A stretch of DNA of 64,000 nt from contig NZ_LHVK01000003.1 of NCBI RefSeq assembly GCF_001269905.1, positions 474,719-538,718 of the forward strand, in the 5' to 3' direction. Source of the stretch: Pseudomonas corrugata. Its GTDB lineage: Bacteria; Pseudomonadota; Gammaproteobacteria; Pseudomonadales; Pseudomonadaceae. This document shows, one piece after another, positions 10,450 through 19,139 of the stretch (position 1 is the first letter of the stretch; each line of letters begins with the position of its first letter). A program made the translations under genes and the position numbers. Below the pieces are notes generated by a model, which made no database searches, had not been told where the DNA came from, and saw only the letters and a program-made list of their open reading frames with translations.

Positions 10450-11088
10450 ATGCACAAAGAACCTCGTAAGGTCCGTGAGTTTCGCCGCCGCGAGCAGGAA
10501 ATTCTCGACACCGCACTCAAGTTGTTTCTCGACCAGGGCGAAGACAGCGTCACCGTCGAGATGATTGCGGATGCCGTGGGTATCGGCAAAGGCACGATTT
10601 ATAAACACTTCAAATCCAAGGCGGAGATTTACCTGCGCCTGATGCTCGATTACGAGCGCGATTTGAACGAATTGCTGCATTCGGCGGATGTGGACAAGGA
10701 TAAGGAGGCGCTGTCCCGGGCCTACTTCGAATTCCGCATGCGCGATCCCCAGCGCTACCGTTTGTTCGACCGCCTGGAAGAGAAGGTGGTCAAGGGCAAC
10801 CAGGTGCCTGAGATGGTCGAGGAACTCCACAAGATCCGGGCTTCGAACTTCGAGCGCCTGACGTTGCTGATCAAGGGCCGGATCAGCGAAGGCAAGCTCG
10901 AAGACGTGCCGCCTTACTTCCATTACTGCGCTGCCTGGGCGTTGGTGCATGGTGCGGTGGCGTTGTACCACTCGCCGTTCTGGAGCAACGTGCTGGAGGA
11001 TCAGGAGGGTTTCTTCCAGTTCCTGATGGACATCGGTGTGCGCATGGGCAACAAGCGCAAGCGTGATACCGACGTACCGAGCAGTTAA
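10450..11088 (+). CDS. TetR/AcrR family transcriptional regulator
   Basis: 212 residues. A basic N-terminus leads into a TetR helix-turn-helix at about 15-60 (ILDTALKLFLDQGEDSVTVEMIADAVGIGKGTIYKHFKSK). The remainder is a helical ligand-binding domain of unknown ligand. It is the conserved regulator found near tatD and rgsA in pseudomonads. The 243 bases before it, upstream of the RgsA promoter, contain a weakly supported short frame (10204-10431) that is not called. Confidence 0.9.
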   Translation: MHKEPRKVREFRRREQEILDTALKLFLDQGEDSVTVEMIADAVGIGKGTIYKHFKSKAEIYLRLMLDYERDLNELLHSADVDKDKEALSRAYFEFRMRDPQRYRLFDRLEEKVVKGNQVPEMVEELHKIRASNFERLTLLIKGRISEGKLEDVPPYFHYCAAWALVHGAVALYHSPFWSNVLEDQEGFFQFLMDIGVRMGNKRKRDTDVPSS

Positions 11089-11226
11089 GGCATTCAGATA
11101 CCTGATTGCGCCATGTCCGCTTACATGGCGCAGTGCCCCAGTAATATACTCAGGCTTGGGTCTTGCGAAAACCTGAATTCTAGGTCAAGTTTCGCAAGTC
11201 CGATTTTTCTTTCGCCGGAGTCATCC

Positions 11227-12195
11227 ATGATCGTTGACCGTCAGGGCAGGCGTTTTCGCAATTTGCGGATCAGCCTGACTTCCGCCTGCAACTATGCCTG
11301 CACCTATTGCGTGCCCGACGGCAAGCGTCTGGTGGCCGCGCAGGACGAGTTGTCGGCCGAGGCGATGGCGCGTGGCGTGGCTTACCTGATCGAAGCCGCC
11401 GGCATCGAACGATTGCGCATCACCGGGGGCGAGCCGTTGGTCAGCCCCAAGCTCGAACGCTTCATGACGGCGGTGGGACAGATGGGGCTGGAGGACATCA
11501 GCCTGACCACCAACGGCCAGCTGTTGGCGAAGAAGTTGCCTTTGCTTGTGGAGGCGGGCATTCGCCGCATCAACGTTTCCCTCGACACCCTGGACCCCGC
11601 TGCGTTTCGTAGCATCGCCCGTGGCGGCGACTTGGCGACGGTGCTCGACGGCATGGACCAGGCCCACGCAGCGGGCATGAAGATCAAGGTCAACATGGTG
11701 CCGTTGCGCGGGCAAAACCTGGATCAGGTGATGCCATTGCTTGATTATTGCCTGGAGCGTGGCTATGAGCTGCGCTTCATCGAGCTGATGCGCATGGGGC
11801 ACCTGGCCAGCGATTCCAATGGGTTTTTGCAGCAGTTTGTCAGCCTGCAACAACTGTTGGGCCTGATCGGCGACCAGTACGAATACCTGCAAGCCGACGC
11901 GCCGGTGGATGCGACGGCGGTGCGCTACGAGATCCCAGGCATGGGCTATTTCGGTGTGATCGCCAACGAAAGCGTGCCTTTCTGCCGCACTTGCTCGCGG
12001 TTGCGGTTGTCTTCCACAGGCTGGTTGCATGGTTGCCTGTCTTCCAGCAACCGCCACTTTGTCGGTGATCTTCTGGACAAGCCCCGTCATCAGGCGCTGC
12101 CGGCCCTTCAGCGGTTGCTGGTCAAGGCCTTGGGGGACAAGCAAGAGGTGGCGTTCTCCGGGGGCGCGACCATCATGAAGATCATCGGCGGCTGA
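11227..12195 (+). CDS. moaA: Radical SAM protein, GTP 3',8-cyclase (MoaA) family
   Basis: 322 residues from the ATG at 11227 (MIVDRQGRRFRNLRIS); the frame is open further upstream but this start matches the family. MoaA rearranges GTP in the first step of molybdenum cofactor synthesis. The SAM-cluster motif CNYACTYC is at about 18-25, the second cluster is held by CRTCSRLRLSSTGWLHGC, and the protein ends in the family's double glycine. Pseudomonads can carry more than one moaA copy; no other cofactor genes lie beside this one, so a specialised copy is possible. Confidence 0.88.
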   Translation: MIVDRQGRRFRNLRISLTSACNYACTYCVPDGKRLVAAQDELSAEAMARGVAYLIEAAGIERLRITGGEPLVSPKLERFMTAVGQMGLEDISLTTNGQLLAKKLPLLVEAGIRRINVSLDTLDPAAFRSIARGGDLATVLDGMDQAHAAGMKIKVNMVPLRGQNLDQVMPLLDYCLERGYELRFIELMRMGHLASDSNGFLQQFVSLQQLLGLIGDQYEYLQADAPVDATAVRYEIPGMGYFGVIANESVPFCRTCSRLRLSSTGWLHGCLSSSNRHFVGDLLDKPRHQALPALQRLLVKALGDKQEVAFSGGATIMKIIGG

Positions 12196-12204
12196 TCCCG
12201 CGCA

Positions 12205-12270
12205 ATCGCGGGCAAGCCTTGCTCCCACAGGTACGGTGTTTACCCTGTGGGAGCAAGGCTTGCCCGCGAT
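12205..12270. repeat. REP pair (REPIN), perfect 27-bp inverted repeat
   Basis: ATCGCGGGCAAGCCTTGCTC with CCACAGG forms the left arm, mirrored exactly after a 12-base loop. It begins 9 bases after the moaA stop and may act as a terminator. Confidence 0.9.
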
Positions 12271-12367
12271 TACATTGTTCCAGTCAATCCATTTTCATTG
12301 AGCTGGCGCAAAAGCTGCATTCAACGGCCATTCGCCGGTTTTCCGACACCGGCTTCTGGAGGGTAGG

Positions 12368-12973
12368 ATGCGTAGCCTGGTTTTGCTGCTGGCCGTTTTG
12401 GCGCTGGGTGGCTGTATGAATGTCAGCGACATGGGGGAGGGCGTTCGTTATCACCTGAGTGACGCCGGTCTGCTGGATCACAGCGACAGTCGCCGTGTGA
12501 ATAACCTGCGTATCCAGCCTGATTCGTTCATCTTCATCGCCCAAGGCGCCTTCGCGCCGCCGGGTGGCGCCTATCCGCGTCCCAATGTCGTGGCCGAAGA
12601 AGCCTTCAACGGGTTCATCGAATACTTCCCGATGGTTCGTCGCGCCCGTGTTCCCGAAGGTCTTGACCAGGCAATGGGCGAGGCCCGTGCCGCGGGTGCT
12701 CATTACTTGCTGTACACCCGGTTCGCCAAGGCCGACAACCGCATCGGCAATTCTGACGAATGGCTGGACGAAGAAGCCGTGGATCGCCTGGGTGTCGATA
12801 CCAGCGTGATTCAGATCATGTTGATCGAGACCAGCACCCAGTATTTGATTGATACTGCACGTATCAAGAGTCGTGGCGGTTTACTGACGTTGCACGACAA
12901 GCAGCCCCAAGATCTCATCGCCACGCCGTTGCGTGAATATGCCCGCAGCCTGTTGGGGATGAGCGACGAGTAA
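12368..12973 (+). CDS. DUF4823-type lipoprotein
   Basis: 201 residues. The N-terminus MRSLVLLLAVLALGGC is a lipoprotein signal with a lipobox ending at Cys16, so the mature protein is lipid-anchored, probably in the outer membrane. The rest matches the Pseudomonas DUF4823 lipoprotein type (VIQIMLIETSTQYLIDTARIKSRGG). Function unknown. The ATG is preceded by GGAGGGT. A DUF1285 gene follows after 15 bases and is probably cotranscribed. Confidence 0.85.
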   Translation: MRSLVLLLAVLALGGCMNVSDMGEGVRYHLSDAGLLDHSDSRRVNNLRIQPDSFIFIAQGAFAPPGGAYPRPNVVAEEAFNGFIEYFPMVRRARVPEGLDQAMGEARAAGAHYLLYTRFAKADNRIGNSDEWLDEEAVDRLGVDTSVIQIMLIETSTQYLIDTARIKSRGGLLTLHDKQPQDLIATPLREYARSLLGMSDE

Positions 12974-12988
12974 ACACAAGGAGTCACC

Positions 12989-13549
12989 ATGAGCGGACCG
13001 CAAAAAGCCAATGACCTGCTGGGGCAGATCCCCAAGACCAAAGGCCTGCCGCCGGTCCACTTATGGAATCCCGACTTCTGCGGCAACATCGACATGCGCA
13101 TCGCGCGCGATGGCACCTGGTACTACTTGGGCACGCCCATCGGGCGCAAGCCGATGGTCAAGCTGTTCTCCACCATCATCCGCCGCGACGGCGATGACTA
13201 CTTCCTGATTACCCCTGTGGAAAAAGTCGGCATTCAGGTCGACGATGCGCCATTCGTGGCCGTGACCCTGGAGGTCGAAGGCCATGGAGAAGGGCAGTTG
13301 TTGCGCTTTACCACCCATGTCGATGAAACCACCGAGGCCGGTCCCGACCATCCGATGCGGGTGGTGATCGATCCGCATACCCAGGAGCCGGCGCCATACG
13401 TGCATGTGCGCAGCAATCTCGAAGCGTTGATCCACCGGAATGTGTTCTATCAGTTGGTGGAGCTGGCAGTGACTCGTGAGATGGACGGGCAGCGCTGGTT
13501 GGGGGTGTGGAGTGGTGGGGTGTTCTTCCCTATCGGCCTGGAACCGTAA
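12989..13549 (+). CDS. DUF1285 domain protein
   Basis: 186 residues with the family features LWNPDFCGNIDMRIARDGTW and YFLITPVEKVGIQVDDAPFVAV. No signal peptide or membrane segment; cytoplasmic. Function not established. An excellent binding site, AAGGAGTCACC, precedes the ATG. A degenerate REP unit follows the stop. Confidence 0.85.
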   Translation: MSGPQKANDLLGQIPKTKGLPPVHLWNPDFCGNIDMRIARDGTWYYLGTPIGRKPMVKLFSTIIRRDGDDYFLITPVEKVGIQVDDAPFVAVTLEVEGHGEGQLLRFTTHVDETTEAGPDHPMRVVIDPHTQEPAPYVHVRSNLEALIHRNVFYQLVELAVTREMDGQRWLGVWSGGVFFPIGLEP

Positions 13550-13550
13550 C

Positions 13551-13585
13551 CCCTGCGGGAGCGAGCCTGTGGGAGCTCCCACATA
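13551..13585. repeat. Degenerate REP unit
   Basis: CCTGCGGGAGCGAGCCTGTG followed by a perfect palindrome GTGGGAGCTCCCAC. It looks like a collapsed REP pair of the family seen elsewhere in the window. Confidence 0.6.
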
Positions 13586-13615
13586 TGTGCCCAGAACAAA
13601 TTCAATTGACAGTCA

Positions 13616-13628
13616 ATCATATGATGAT
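13616..13628 (+). promoter_or_regulatory. Candidate operator of the GntR/FCD regulator, site 1
   Basis: ATCATATGATGAT, 40 bases upstream of the regulator's ATG. A 12/13 match (ATCGTATGATGAT on the minus strand) occurs upstream of the ABC-binding-protein gene at 16381-16393. The inner ATCATATGAT is a palindrome, as FadR-type regulators often bind. Assignment is inferred. Confidence 0.45.
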
Positions 13629-13667
13629 TAGCGTGAGCCACCAATAAGAGTGGCCCACGGGGTTTTC

Positions 13668-14414
13668 ATGTCCAGCAGTTTTCACGCATCGACCGTCGAT
13701 TGGCTCGGCGGTTGGATCGCCGCCGGCCAGGTCAAGCCTGGACAGACCATCAAGGTCGAGGCGGACCTGGGCGAGCAACTGGGCGTCAGTCGCACGGTGA
13801 TTCGCGAGGCGATCAAGACCCTGGTGGCCAAAGGCATGCTCGAGGTCGGGCCGAAGGTAGGTACGCGAGTGCTGCCGGTGCGGCGCTGGAATCTATTCGA
13901 TCCACAGGTGGTCGGCTGGCTGTCACGCAGCGGTCTGCCAGAGAACTTTGTCGATGACCTGTTGGATCTGCGCCGCACCATCGAGCCAATGGCTGTGCGC
14001 TGGGCCTGCGAGCGTGCAACGGTCGAGCAGGTGCAGGCGATCCGCCTGGCCTACCATGCGCTGGAGCGGGCCGTGGACAGCGGCGCCGATTACAACCGGG
14101 CCGACCAGTTTTTCCACGAGTGCATCCTTGCCGCCAGCCACAATCAATTCATAGAACAAATGATCCCGGCCCTGGGGGCGTTGCTGGCGGTATCGTTCGA
14201 GGTATCGGCCGCCGATCCGGATGAACTGCGCCGTACTTTGCCGATCCACAAGGACATCGCCGAAGCCATTGCGTCTCGTGATGCGGCACGGGGCGTCTGG
14301 GCCTGCATGACTCTGATCGACAACGCTGACCTGGCCATCAAGCGCTTCTACCCAGAGGTGATGGCAGGCCGTACGGACACTGCCGGACAAGCCGGAAACG
14401 GGAGGTTTCAATGA
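13668..14414 (+). CDS. GntR family regulator with FCD domain
   Basis: 248 residues from the ATG at 13668; a GTG 18 bases upstream is possible but has a poorer setting. The winged helix is at about 12-70 (VEADLGEQLGVSRTVIREAIKTLVAKGML), and the C-terminal FCD ligand domain starts about residue 85 with DLLDLRRTIEPMAVRWAC. The family senses sugar acids or carboxylates and usually represses. Its stop overlaps the lactonase start by 4 bases (ATGA), so it probably controls the adjoining sugar genes and itself. Confidence 0.9.
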   Translation: MSSSFHASTVDWLGGWIAAGQVKPGQTIKVEADLGEQLGVSRTVIREAIKTLVAKGMLEVGPKVGTRVLPVRRWNLFDPQVVGWLSRSGLPENFVDDLLDLRRTIEPMAVRWACERATVEQVQAIRLAYHALERAVDSGADYNRADQFFHECILAASHNQFIEQMIPALGALLAVSFEVSAADPDELRRTLPIHKDIAEAIASRDAARGVWACMTLIDNADLAIKRFYPEVMAGRTDTAGQAGNGRFQ

Positions 14415-15286
14415 TGTGGAAGGCGTTAACGGAGCACCGGGCGAAACTGGGCGAGGGGCCATTCTGGGACGCGCCGACCCAGGCGCTGTATTGGGTCGAC
14501 ATTGCCGGCAAACAGGCGCTGCGGTTGATCGGCGCCAATGTACAGATCTGGCAGATGCCCGAGCACGTGTCCGCCTTCATCCCGACACAGAGGGGGGATG
14601 CGCTGGTGACATTGAGCAGTGGCGTCTACCGCCTTGACCTGGAATCGCCAGGCCTGGAGCCGCGCCTGACGCTGCTGTGCATGGCCGACCCCCAGCCCGG
14701 CAACCGCGCCAATGAAGCCCGCTGTGATGACTTGGGCCAGCTGTGGCTCGGCACCATGCAGAACAACATCGGTGAAAACGGTGAGGATCTGCCCTTGGAA
14801 CACCGCTCCGGGGGCTTGTTTCGCGTGGGCACCGATGGCCGGGTCATGCCGTTGCTGCGTGGGCGAGGCATTCCCAACACGCTGTTGTGGAGTCCTGACG
14901 GCACCACGGTGTATTTCGGTGAAAGCCTCGACGGCACGTTGTACCGGCATTTCATCTACCCCGATGGCAACCTGGCGCCCGCTGAAGTCTGGTTCGGCCC
15001 TCATTCGCGTGGCGGGCCGGACGGGTCGGCGATGGACGCCCGCGGTTATGTCTGGAACGCCCGCTGGGACGGCAGTTGCCTGCTGCGAATCAGCCCTGAT
15101 GGCCAGGTTGACCGGGTGGTCGAACTGCCGGTCAGCCGTCCCACCAGTTGCGTGTTTGGAGGAGAAGATCTCAAGACCCTGTACATCACCAGTGCGGCCA
15201 GTCCGTTGGCTCATCCGCTGGATGGCGCGCTGCTGTCCATGCGGGTCGATGTGCCAGGTGTGAGCTGCACGCGCTTTGCGGGTTGA
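14411..15286 (+). CDS. SMP-30/gluconolaconase-type sugar lactonase
   Basis: 291 residues of the SMP-30/regucalcin beta-propeller family. Typical metal-site and core blocks are visible: LGEGPFWDAPTQALYWVDI, NEARCDDLGQLWLGTM, IPNTLLWSPDG and GGPDGSAMDARGYVWNARW. It probably opens an aldonolactone (galactono- or arabinonolactone) made by the SDR encoded next. GGGAGG precedes the ATG, which overlaps the regulator stop; a second ATG follows immediately and either could be used. Confidence 0.87.
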   Translation: MMWKALTEHRAKLGEGPFWDAPTQALYWVDIAGKQALRLIGANVQIWQMPEHVSAFIPTQRGDALVTLSSGVYRLDLESPGLEPRLTLLCMADPQPGNRANEARCDDLGQLWLGTMQNNIGENGEDLPLEHRSGGLFRVGTDGRVMPLLRGRGIPNTLLWSPDGTTVYFGESLDGTLYRHFIYPDGNLAPAEVWFGPHSRGGPDGSAMDARGYVWNARWDGSCLLRISPDGQVDRVVELPVSRPTSCVFGGEDLKTLYITSAASPLAHPLDGALLSMRVDVPGVSCTRFAG

Positions 15287-15303
15287 ATCCCAAAATATGG
15301 GAT
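15287..15303. promoter_or_regulatory. Palindromic operator, sugar locus copy A
   Basis: ATCCCA-N5-TGGGAT, a perfect 6+6 palindrome, ends 13 bases before the -35 of promoter A. A near-identical site precedes dgoK at 22391-22407. It may bind the GntR/FCD regulator or the IclR regulator of this region; which one is unknown. Confidence 0.65.
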
Positions 15304-15316
15304 GTAAATATATATA

Positions 15317-15346
15317 TTGAGATTATTGGGTGGCCGGGTTTATAGT
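15317..15346 (+). promoter_or_regulatory. Promoter A of the sugar dehydrogenase/import genes
   Basis: TTGAGA at 15317-15322, 18-base spacer, TATAGT at 15341-15346. The same hexamers and spacing occur upstream of dgoK (22421-22450), and the flanks are conserved too (ATATATTGAGATT and GGTTTATAGTC), so this is a shared promoter rather than chance. Confidence 0.75.
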
Positions 15347-15397
15347 CGGCCCATCAGCAACATGCATTCACACTAAAAAAACAAAACAGGTGAAGCG

Positions 15398-15529
15398 ATG
15401 CAACGATCCATCCCCGTACGCCCCGGTGGCGTGCGAGACCTACAGTCCTCCCATTGCCTTCGGCCGGTCATCCCTGGATGCCCGGTTTTTGTCGTGGCAG
15501 CGGATAGCGGAGTCGTGAGCCGTGGCTGA
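15398..15529 (+). CDS. Possible 43-codon leader ORF
   Basis: The conserved leader ends in AACAGGTGAAGCG followed directly by ATG, exactly as at dgoK, where that ATG starts the real gene. Here it opens a 43-codon frame of no recognised family whose TGA lies just inside the SDR start (15522). It could be a translationally coupled leader or the leftover start of a lost gene. Confidence 0.3.
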   Translation: MQRSIPVRPGGVRDLQSSHCLRPVIPGCPVFVVAADSGVVSRG

Positions 15530-16340
15530 GGTCCTTTCCTTGCCGCCGGTGCCTGAGCCGCCGAAGGGTGAGCGGCTGAGGAACAAAGTGGTGCTGCTGA
15601 CCGGTGCCGCCCAAGGTATCGGCGAAGCAATCGTCGCTGCCTTCGCTTCACAACAGGCGCGACTGGTGATCAGCGACATCCAGGCTGGCAAGGTCGAACA
15701 GGTTGCCGCCTACTGGCGTGAGCGCGGCGCAGATGTGCAAGCCTTGCAGGCCGATGTGTCGAACCCGCAGGACCTGCAGGCCATGGCCCGCCGTGCCGTT
15801 GAATTACACGGCCGCATCGACGTGCTGGTGAACTGCGCCGGCGTCAATGTGTTCCGCGACCCGTTGGAAATGACTGAGGAAGACTGGCGCCGCTGCTTCG
15901 CCATCGACCTGGACGGTGCGTGGTACGGCTGCAAGGCTGTGTTGCCACAGATGATCGAGCAGGGCGTCGGCAGCATTATCAACATTGCGTCGACCCACTC
16001 GTCCCACATCATTCCCGGCTGTTTTCCTTACCCGGTGGCCAAGCATGGCTTGCTCGGCCTGACCCGCGCCCTGGGCATCGAATACGCCCCCAAGGGCATA
16101 CGCGTCAACGCCATCGCACCGGGCTACATCGAAACCCAACTGAACGTCGACTATTGGAACGGCTTTGCCGATCCTCATGCCGAACGCCAGCGCGCGCTGG
16201 ATCTGCACCCGCCACGCCGCATCGGGCAACCGATCGAAGTGGCAATGACGGCCGTGTTCCTGGCCAGTGATGAAGCACCTTTCATCAACGCTTCATGCAT
16301 CACCATTGATGGTGGACGTTCGGTCATGTACCACGACTGA
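15522..16340 (+). CDS. SDR sugar dehydrogenase (galactose/arabinose 1-dehydrogenase type)
   Basis: 272 residues. The NAD(P) motif TGAAQGIG lies near residue 27-34, NCAG near 105, with catalytic Ser and the pair Tyr-x-x-x-Lys in YPVAKHGLLGL. A 20-residue N-terminal extension (LPPVPEPPKGERL) is ahead of the Rossmann fold. GTG start with GGAG upstream. Between a sugar lactonase and an AraF-type importer, the likely reaction is oxidation of an aldose to its lactone. Substrate is inferred from context only. Confidence 0.8.
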   Translation: MAEVLSLPPVPEPPKGERLRNKVVLLTGAAQGIGEAIVAAFASQQARLVISDIQAGKVEQVAAYWRERGADVQALQADVSNPQDLQAMARRAVELHGRIDVLVNCAGVNVFRDPLEMTEEDWRRCFAIDLDGAWYGCKAVLPQMIEQGVGSIINIASTHSSHIIPGCFPYPVAKHGLLGLTRALGIEYAPKGIRVNAIAPGYIETQLNVDYWNGFADPHAERQRALDLHPPRRIGQPIEVAMTAVFLASDEAPFINASCITIDGGRSVMYHD

Positions 16341-16380
16341 ATATTCCTGAATTACAGTCGGAAACTTCGCCTGTAATTCA

Positions 16381-16393
16381 ATCATCATACGAT
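16381..16393 (-). promoter_or_regulatory. Candidate operator of the GntR/FCD regulator, site 2
   Basis: ATCGTATGATGAT on the minus strand, 12 of 13 bases the same as the site ahead of the GntR/FCD gene. It lies 118 bases upstream of the ABC binding-protein gene. Confidence 0.45.
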
Positions 16394-16511
16394 ATGACTA
16401 TTTGGATCTATGCTGTAGCAACTTGCTGTGCCGTCCAGCCTGCGTTTTGCCACCGAAGGTGGAGCAGACCCTGGACGTTTGGCTTTCAATAAAAAAAACA
16501 AGGAGTCAACT

Positions 16512-17516
16512 ATGAATCATCGTCGTGGGATCCGTTCCCTGTGCCGCGTTGCCCTGGCAGTTGCCGCGGTCGGTCTTAGCAGTACCTTGCTGGCGGCTGA
16601 AGAAGTGAAGATCGGTTTTCTGGTCAAGCAAGCCGAGGAGCCCTGGTTCCAGACCGAATGGGCGTTCGCCGAGAAGGCGGGCAAGGACAAGGGCTTCAAG
16701 GTGATCAAGATTGCCGTGCCCGATGGCGAGAAGACCCTCTCGGCCATCGACAGCCTCGCGGCCAACGGCGCCAAGGGCTTTGTGATCTGCCCGCCGGACG
16801 TGTCGCTCGGCCCGGCCATCGTTGCCAAGGCCAAACTCAACGACATGAAAGTCATCGCCGTCGATGACCGTTTCGTCGATGCCAGCGGCAAGTTCATGGA
16901 AGACGTGCCGTACCTCGGCATGGCCGCGTTCGAAGTGGGCCAGAAGCAGGGCGCCGCCATGGCCGCTGAAGCCAAAAAACGTGGTTGGGACTGGAAAGAA
17001 ACCTACGCGGTGATCAACACCTTCAACGAGCTGGACACCGGCAAGAAACGCACTGACGGTTCGATTGACGCTCTCAAGAAAGCCGGTATGCCGGACGATC
17101 ATATCCTCACCACGGCGCTCAAGACCCTCGACGTACCGGGGAGCATGGACTCCACCAACTCCGCCCTGGTGAAACTGCCCAGCGGTGCGAAGAACCTGAT
17201 CATCGGCGGCATGAACGACAACACTGTGCTGGGCGGCGTGCGCGCGACTGAAAGCGCCGGGTTCAAGGCTGACAACGTGATCGGGATCGGCATCAACGGC
17301 ACCGACGCCATTGGCGAGCTGAAGAAGCCCCACAGCGGTTTCTTCGGTTCGATGCTGCCTAGCCCGCACATCGAAGGCTACAAGACTGCCGAGATGATGT
17401 TCGAGTGGGTCACCACCGGCAAGGAACCACCGAAGTACACCGCCATGGACGAGGTGACGCTGATCACTCGGGAGAACTTCAAGCAGGAGCTGGAAAAGAT
17501 CGGCCTGTGGAATTGA
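16512..17516 (+). CDS. araF: AraF-type periplasmic sugar-binding protein
   Basis: 334 residues from the ATG at 16512, preceded by AAGGAGT. A signal peptide covers about residues 1-24, ending in STLLAA. The mature part closely resembles E. coli AraF as remembered: KIGFLVKQAEEPWFQTEW, IKIAVPDGEKTL.AIDSLAA, GMND.TVLGGVRATE and GIGINGTDA. E. coli AraF binds L-arabinose and also D-galactose, which fits the dgo genes further along. It delivers sugar to the AraGH-type ABC transporter encoded next. Confidence 0.92.
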   Translation: MNHRRGIRSLCRVALAVAAVGLSSTLLAAEEVKIGFLVKQAEEPWFQTEWAFAEKAGKDKGFKVIKIAVPDGEKTLSAIDSLAANGAKGFVICPPDVSLGPAIVAKAKLNDMKVIAVDDRFVDASGKFMEDVPYLGMAAFEVGQKQGAAMAAEAKKRGWDWKETYAVINTFNELDTGKKRTDGSIDALKKAGMPDDHILTTALKTLDVPGSMDSTNSALVKLPSGAKNLIIGGMNDNTVLGGVRATESAGFKADNVIGIGINGTDAIGELKKPHSGFFGSMLPSPHIEGYKTAEMMFEWVTTGKEPPKYTAMDEVTLITRENFKQELEKIGLWN

Positions 17517-17584
17517 CGGCCGGTTGATTCAAAAGCGGCCCTGGTGTCTTGGGGCCGCTTGATCTCTGTGAGTTCGAGGTGGTT

Positions 17585-19129
17585 ATGCAAGCGCAAACAG
17601 CGACACAGCAACACAACATTGGCGCCAGCTTGCGGTTCAATGGAATCGGCAAGGCCTTTCCCGGCGTACAGGCGTTGGCCAATATCAGCTTTGTTGCCCA
17701 TCCAGGCCAGGTTCATGCCTTGATGGGGGAAAACGGCGCGGGCAAGTCCACGTTGCTGAAGATTCTGGGTGGGGCCTACATCCCGAGCAGCGGCGAGCTG
17801 CAGATCGGCGAACAGACGATGGCCTTCAAATGCACGGCCGACAGCATCGCCAGCGGCGTGGCGGTGATTCACCAGGAGCTGCACCTGGTGCCGGAAATGA
17901 CGGTGGCCGAGAATCTGTTCCTGGGCCATCTGCCGGCGCGTTTCGGCCTGGTCAACCGCGGCGTGTTGCGCCAGCAGGCATTGACGCTGCTCAAAGGCCT
18001 GGCCGACGAAATCGATCCCCAGGAAAAAGTCGGTCGCCTGTCCCTCGGTCAGCGCCAACTGGTGGAAATCGCCAAGGCCCTATCCCGTGGCGCCCATGTA
18101 ATTGCTTTCGATGAACCCACCAGTAGTCTTTCTGCTCGGGAAATCGACCGCTTGATGGCGATCATCGCGCGTCTGCGGGACGAGGGCAAAGTAGTGCTGT
18201 ATGTCAGCCACCGCATGGAAGAGGTGTTCCGCATCTGTAACGCGGTGACGGTATTCAAGGACGGCCGCTATGTGCGCACCTTCGACAACATGAGCGAGTT
18301 GACCCACGATCAGTTGGTCACCTGCATGGTTGGTCGCGACATCGAGGACATCTACGATTACCGCCCCCGTGAGCGCGGTCACGTGGCGCTGCAGGTCGAG
18401 CGCCTGCTCGGTCCAGGGTTGCGTGAGCCGGTGAGTTTCCAGGTGCATAAAGGTGAAATCCTCGGATTGTTCGGGCTGGTGGGGGCCGGACGTACCGAGT
18501 TGCTGCGATTGCTCAGCGGCCTGGAACGCCAGACCGAAGGCAGCATGGTCCTGCACGGTGAGGCGCTGAAACTGCGTTCGCCCCGGGATGCCATCGCCGC
18601 CGGCGTGCTGCTCTGTCCGGAAGACCGCAAGAAGGAAGGCATCATGCCGCTGGCCAGCGTCGGTGAGAACATCAACATCAGCGCCCGCAGTGCCCATTCA
18701 ACCTTCGGCTGCCTGCTGCGCGGCGACTGGGAAAAGGGCAATGCCGACAAGCAGATCAGGGCGTTGAAAGTGAAGACTCCGACGGCGGGGCAGAAAATCA
18801 TGTACCTGTCCGGCGGCAACCAGCAGAAGGCGATCCTCGGTCGCTGGCTGTCGATGCCGATGAAAGTCCTGTTGCTGGACGAGCCCACGCGCGGCATCGA
18901 CATCGGTGCGAAGGCGGAGATCTACCAGATCATCCACAACCTGGCGGCCAATGGCATTGCGGTGATTGTGGTGTCCAGCGACCTGATGGAAGTGATGGGC
19001 ATTTCCGACCGGATCCTGGTGCTGTGCGAAGGGGCCATGCGCGGCGAGCTGCCGCGTGACCAGGCCAACGAATCCAACCTGTTGCAACTGGCGCTGCCAC
19101 GCCAACGCGTTGCCGACGCGGCGAACTGA
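17585..19129 (+). CDS. araG: AraG-type sugar ABC transporter ATPase
   Basis: 514 residues with two fused ABC domains. Domain 1 has Walker A GENGAGKSTLLK, signature LSLGQRQLVEIAKAL and Walker B VIAFDEPTSSL. Domain 2 has the degenerate Walker A GLVGAGRTELL, signature LSGGNQQKAILGRWL and VLLLDEPTRGID. This is the usual layout for monosaccharide importers, with only one fully active site. The start chosen is the ATG at 17585; an upstream in-frame start lacks a binding site. The permease gene follows after 10 bases. Confidence 0.95.
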   Translation: MQAQTATQQHNIGASLRFNGIGKAFPGVQALANISFVAHPGQVHALMGENGAGKSTLLKILGGAYIPSSGELQIGEQTMAFKCTADSIASGVAVIHQELHLVPEMTVAENLFLGHLPARFGLVNRGVLRQQALTLLKGLADEIDPQEKVGRLSLGQRQLVEIAKALSRGAHVIAFDEPTSSLSAREIDRLMAIIARLRDEGKVVLYVSHRMEEVFRICNAVTVFKDGRYVRTFDNMSELTHDQLVTCMVGRDIEDIYDYRPRERGHVALQVERLLGPGLREPVSFQVHKGEILGLFGLVGAGRTELLRLLSGLERQTEGSMVLHGEALKLRSPRDAIAAGVLLCPEDRKKEGIMPLASVGENINISARSAHSTFGCLLRGDWEKGNADKQIRALKVKTPTAGQKIMYLSGGNQQKAILGRWLSMPMKVLLLDEPTRGIDIGAKAEIYQIIHNLAANGIAVIVVSSDLMEVMGISDRILVLCEGAMRGELPRDQANESNLLQLALPRQRVADAAN

Positions 19130-19139
19130 GAGGTAAATC

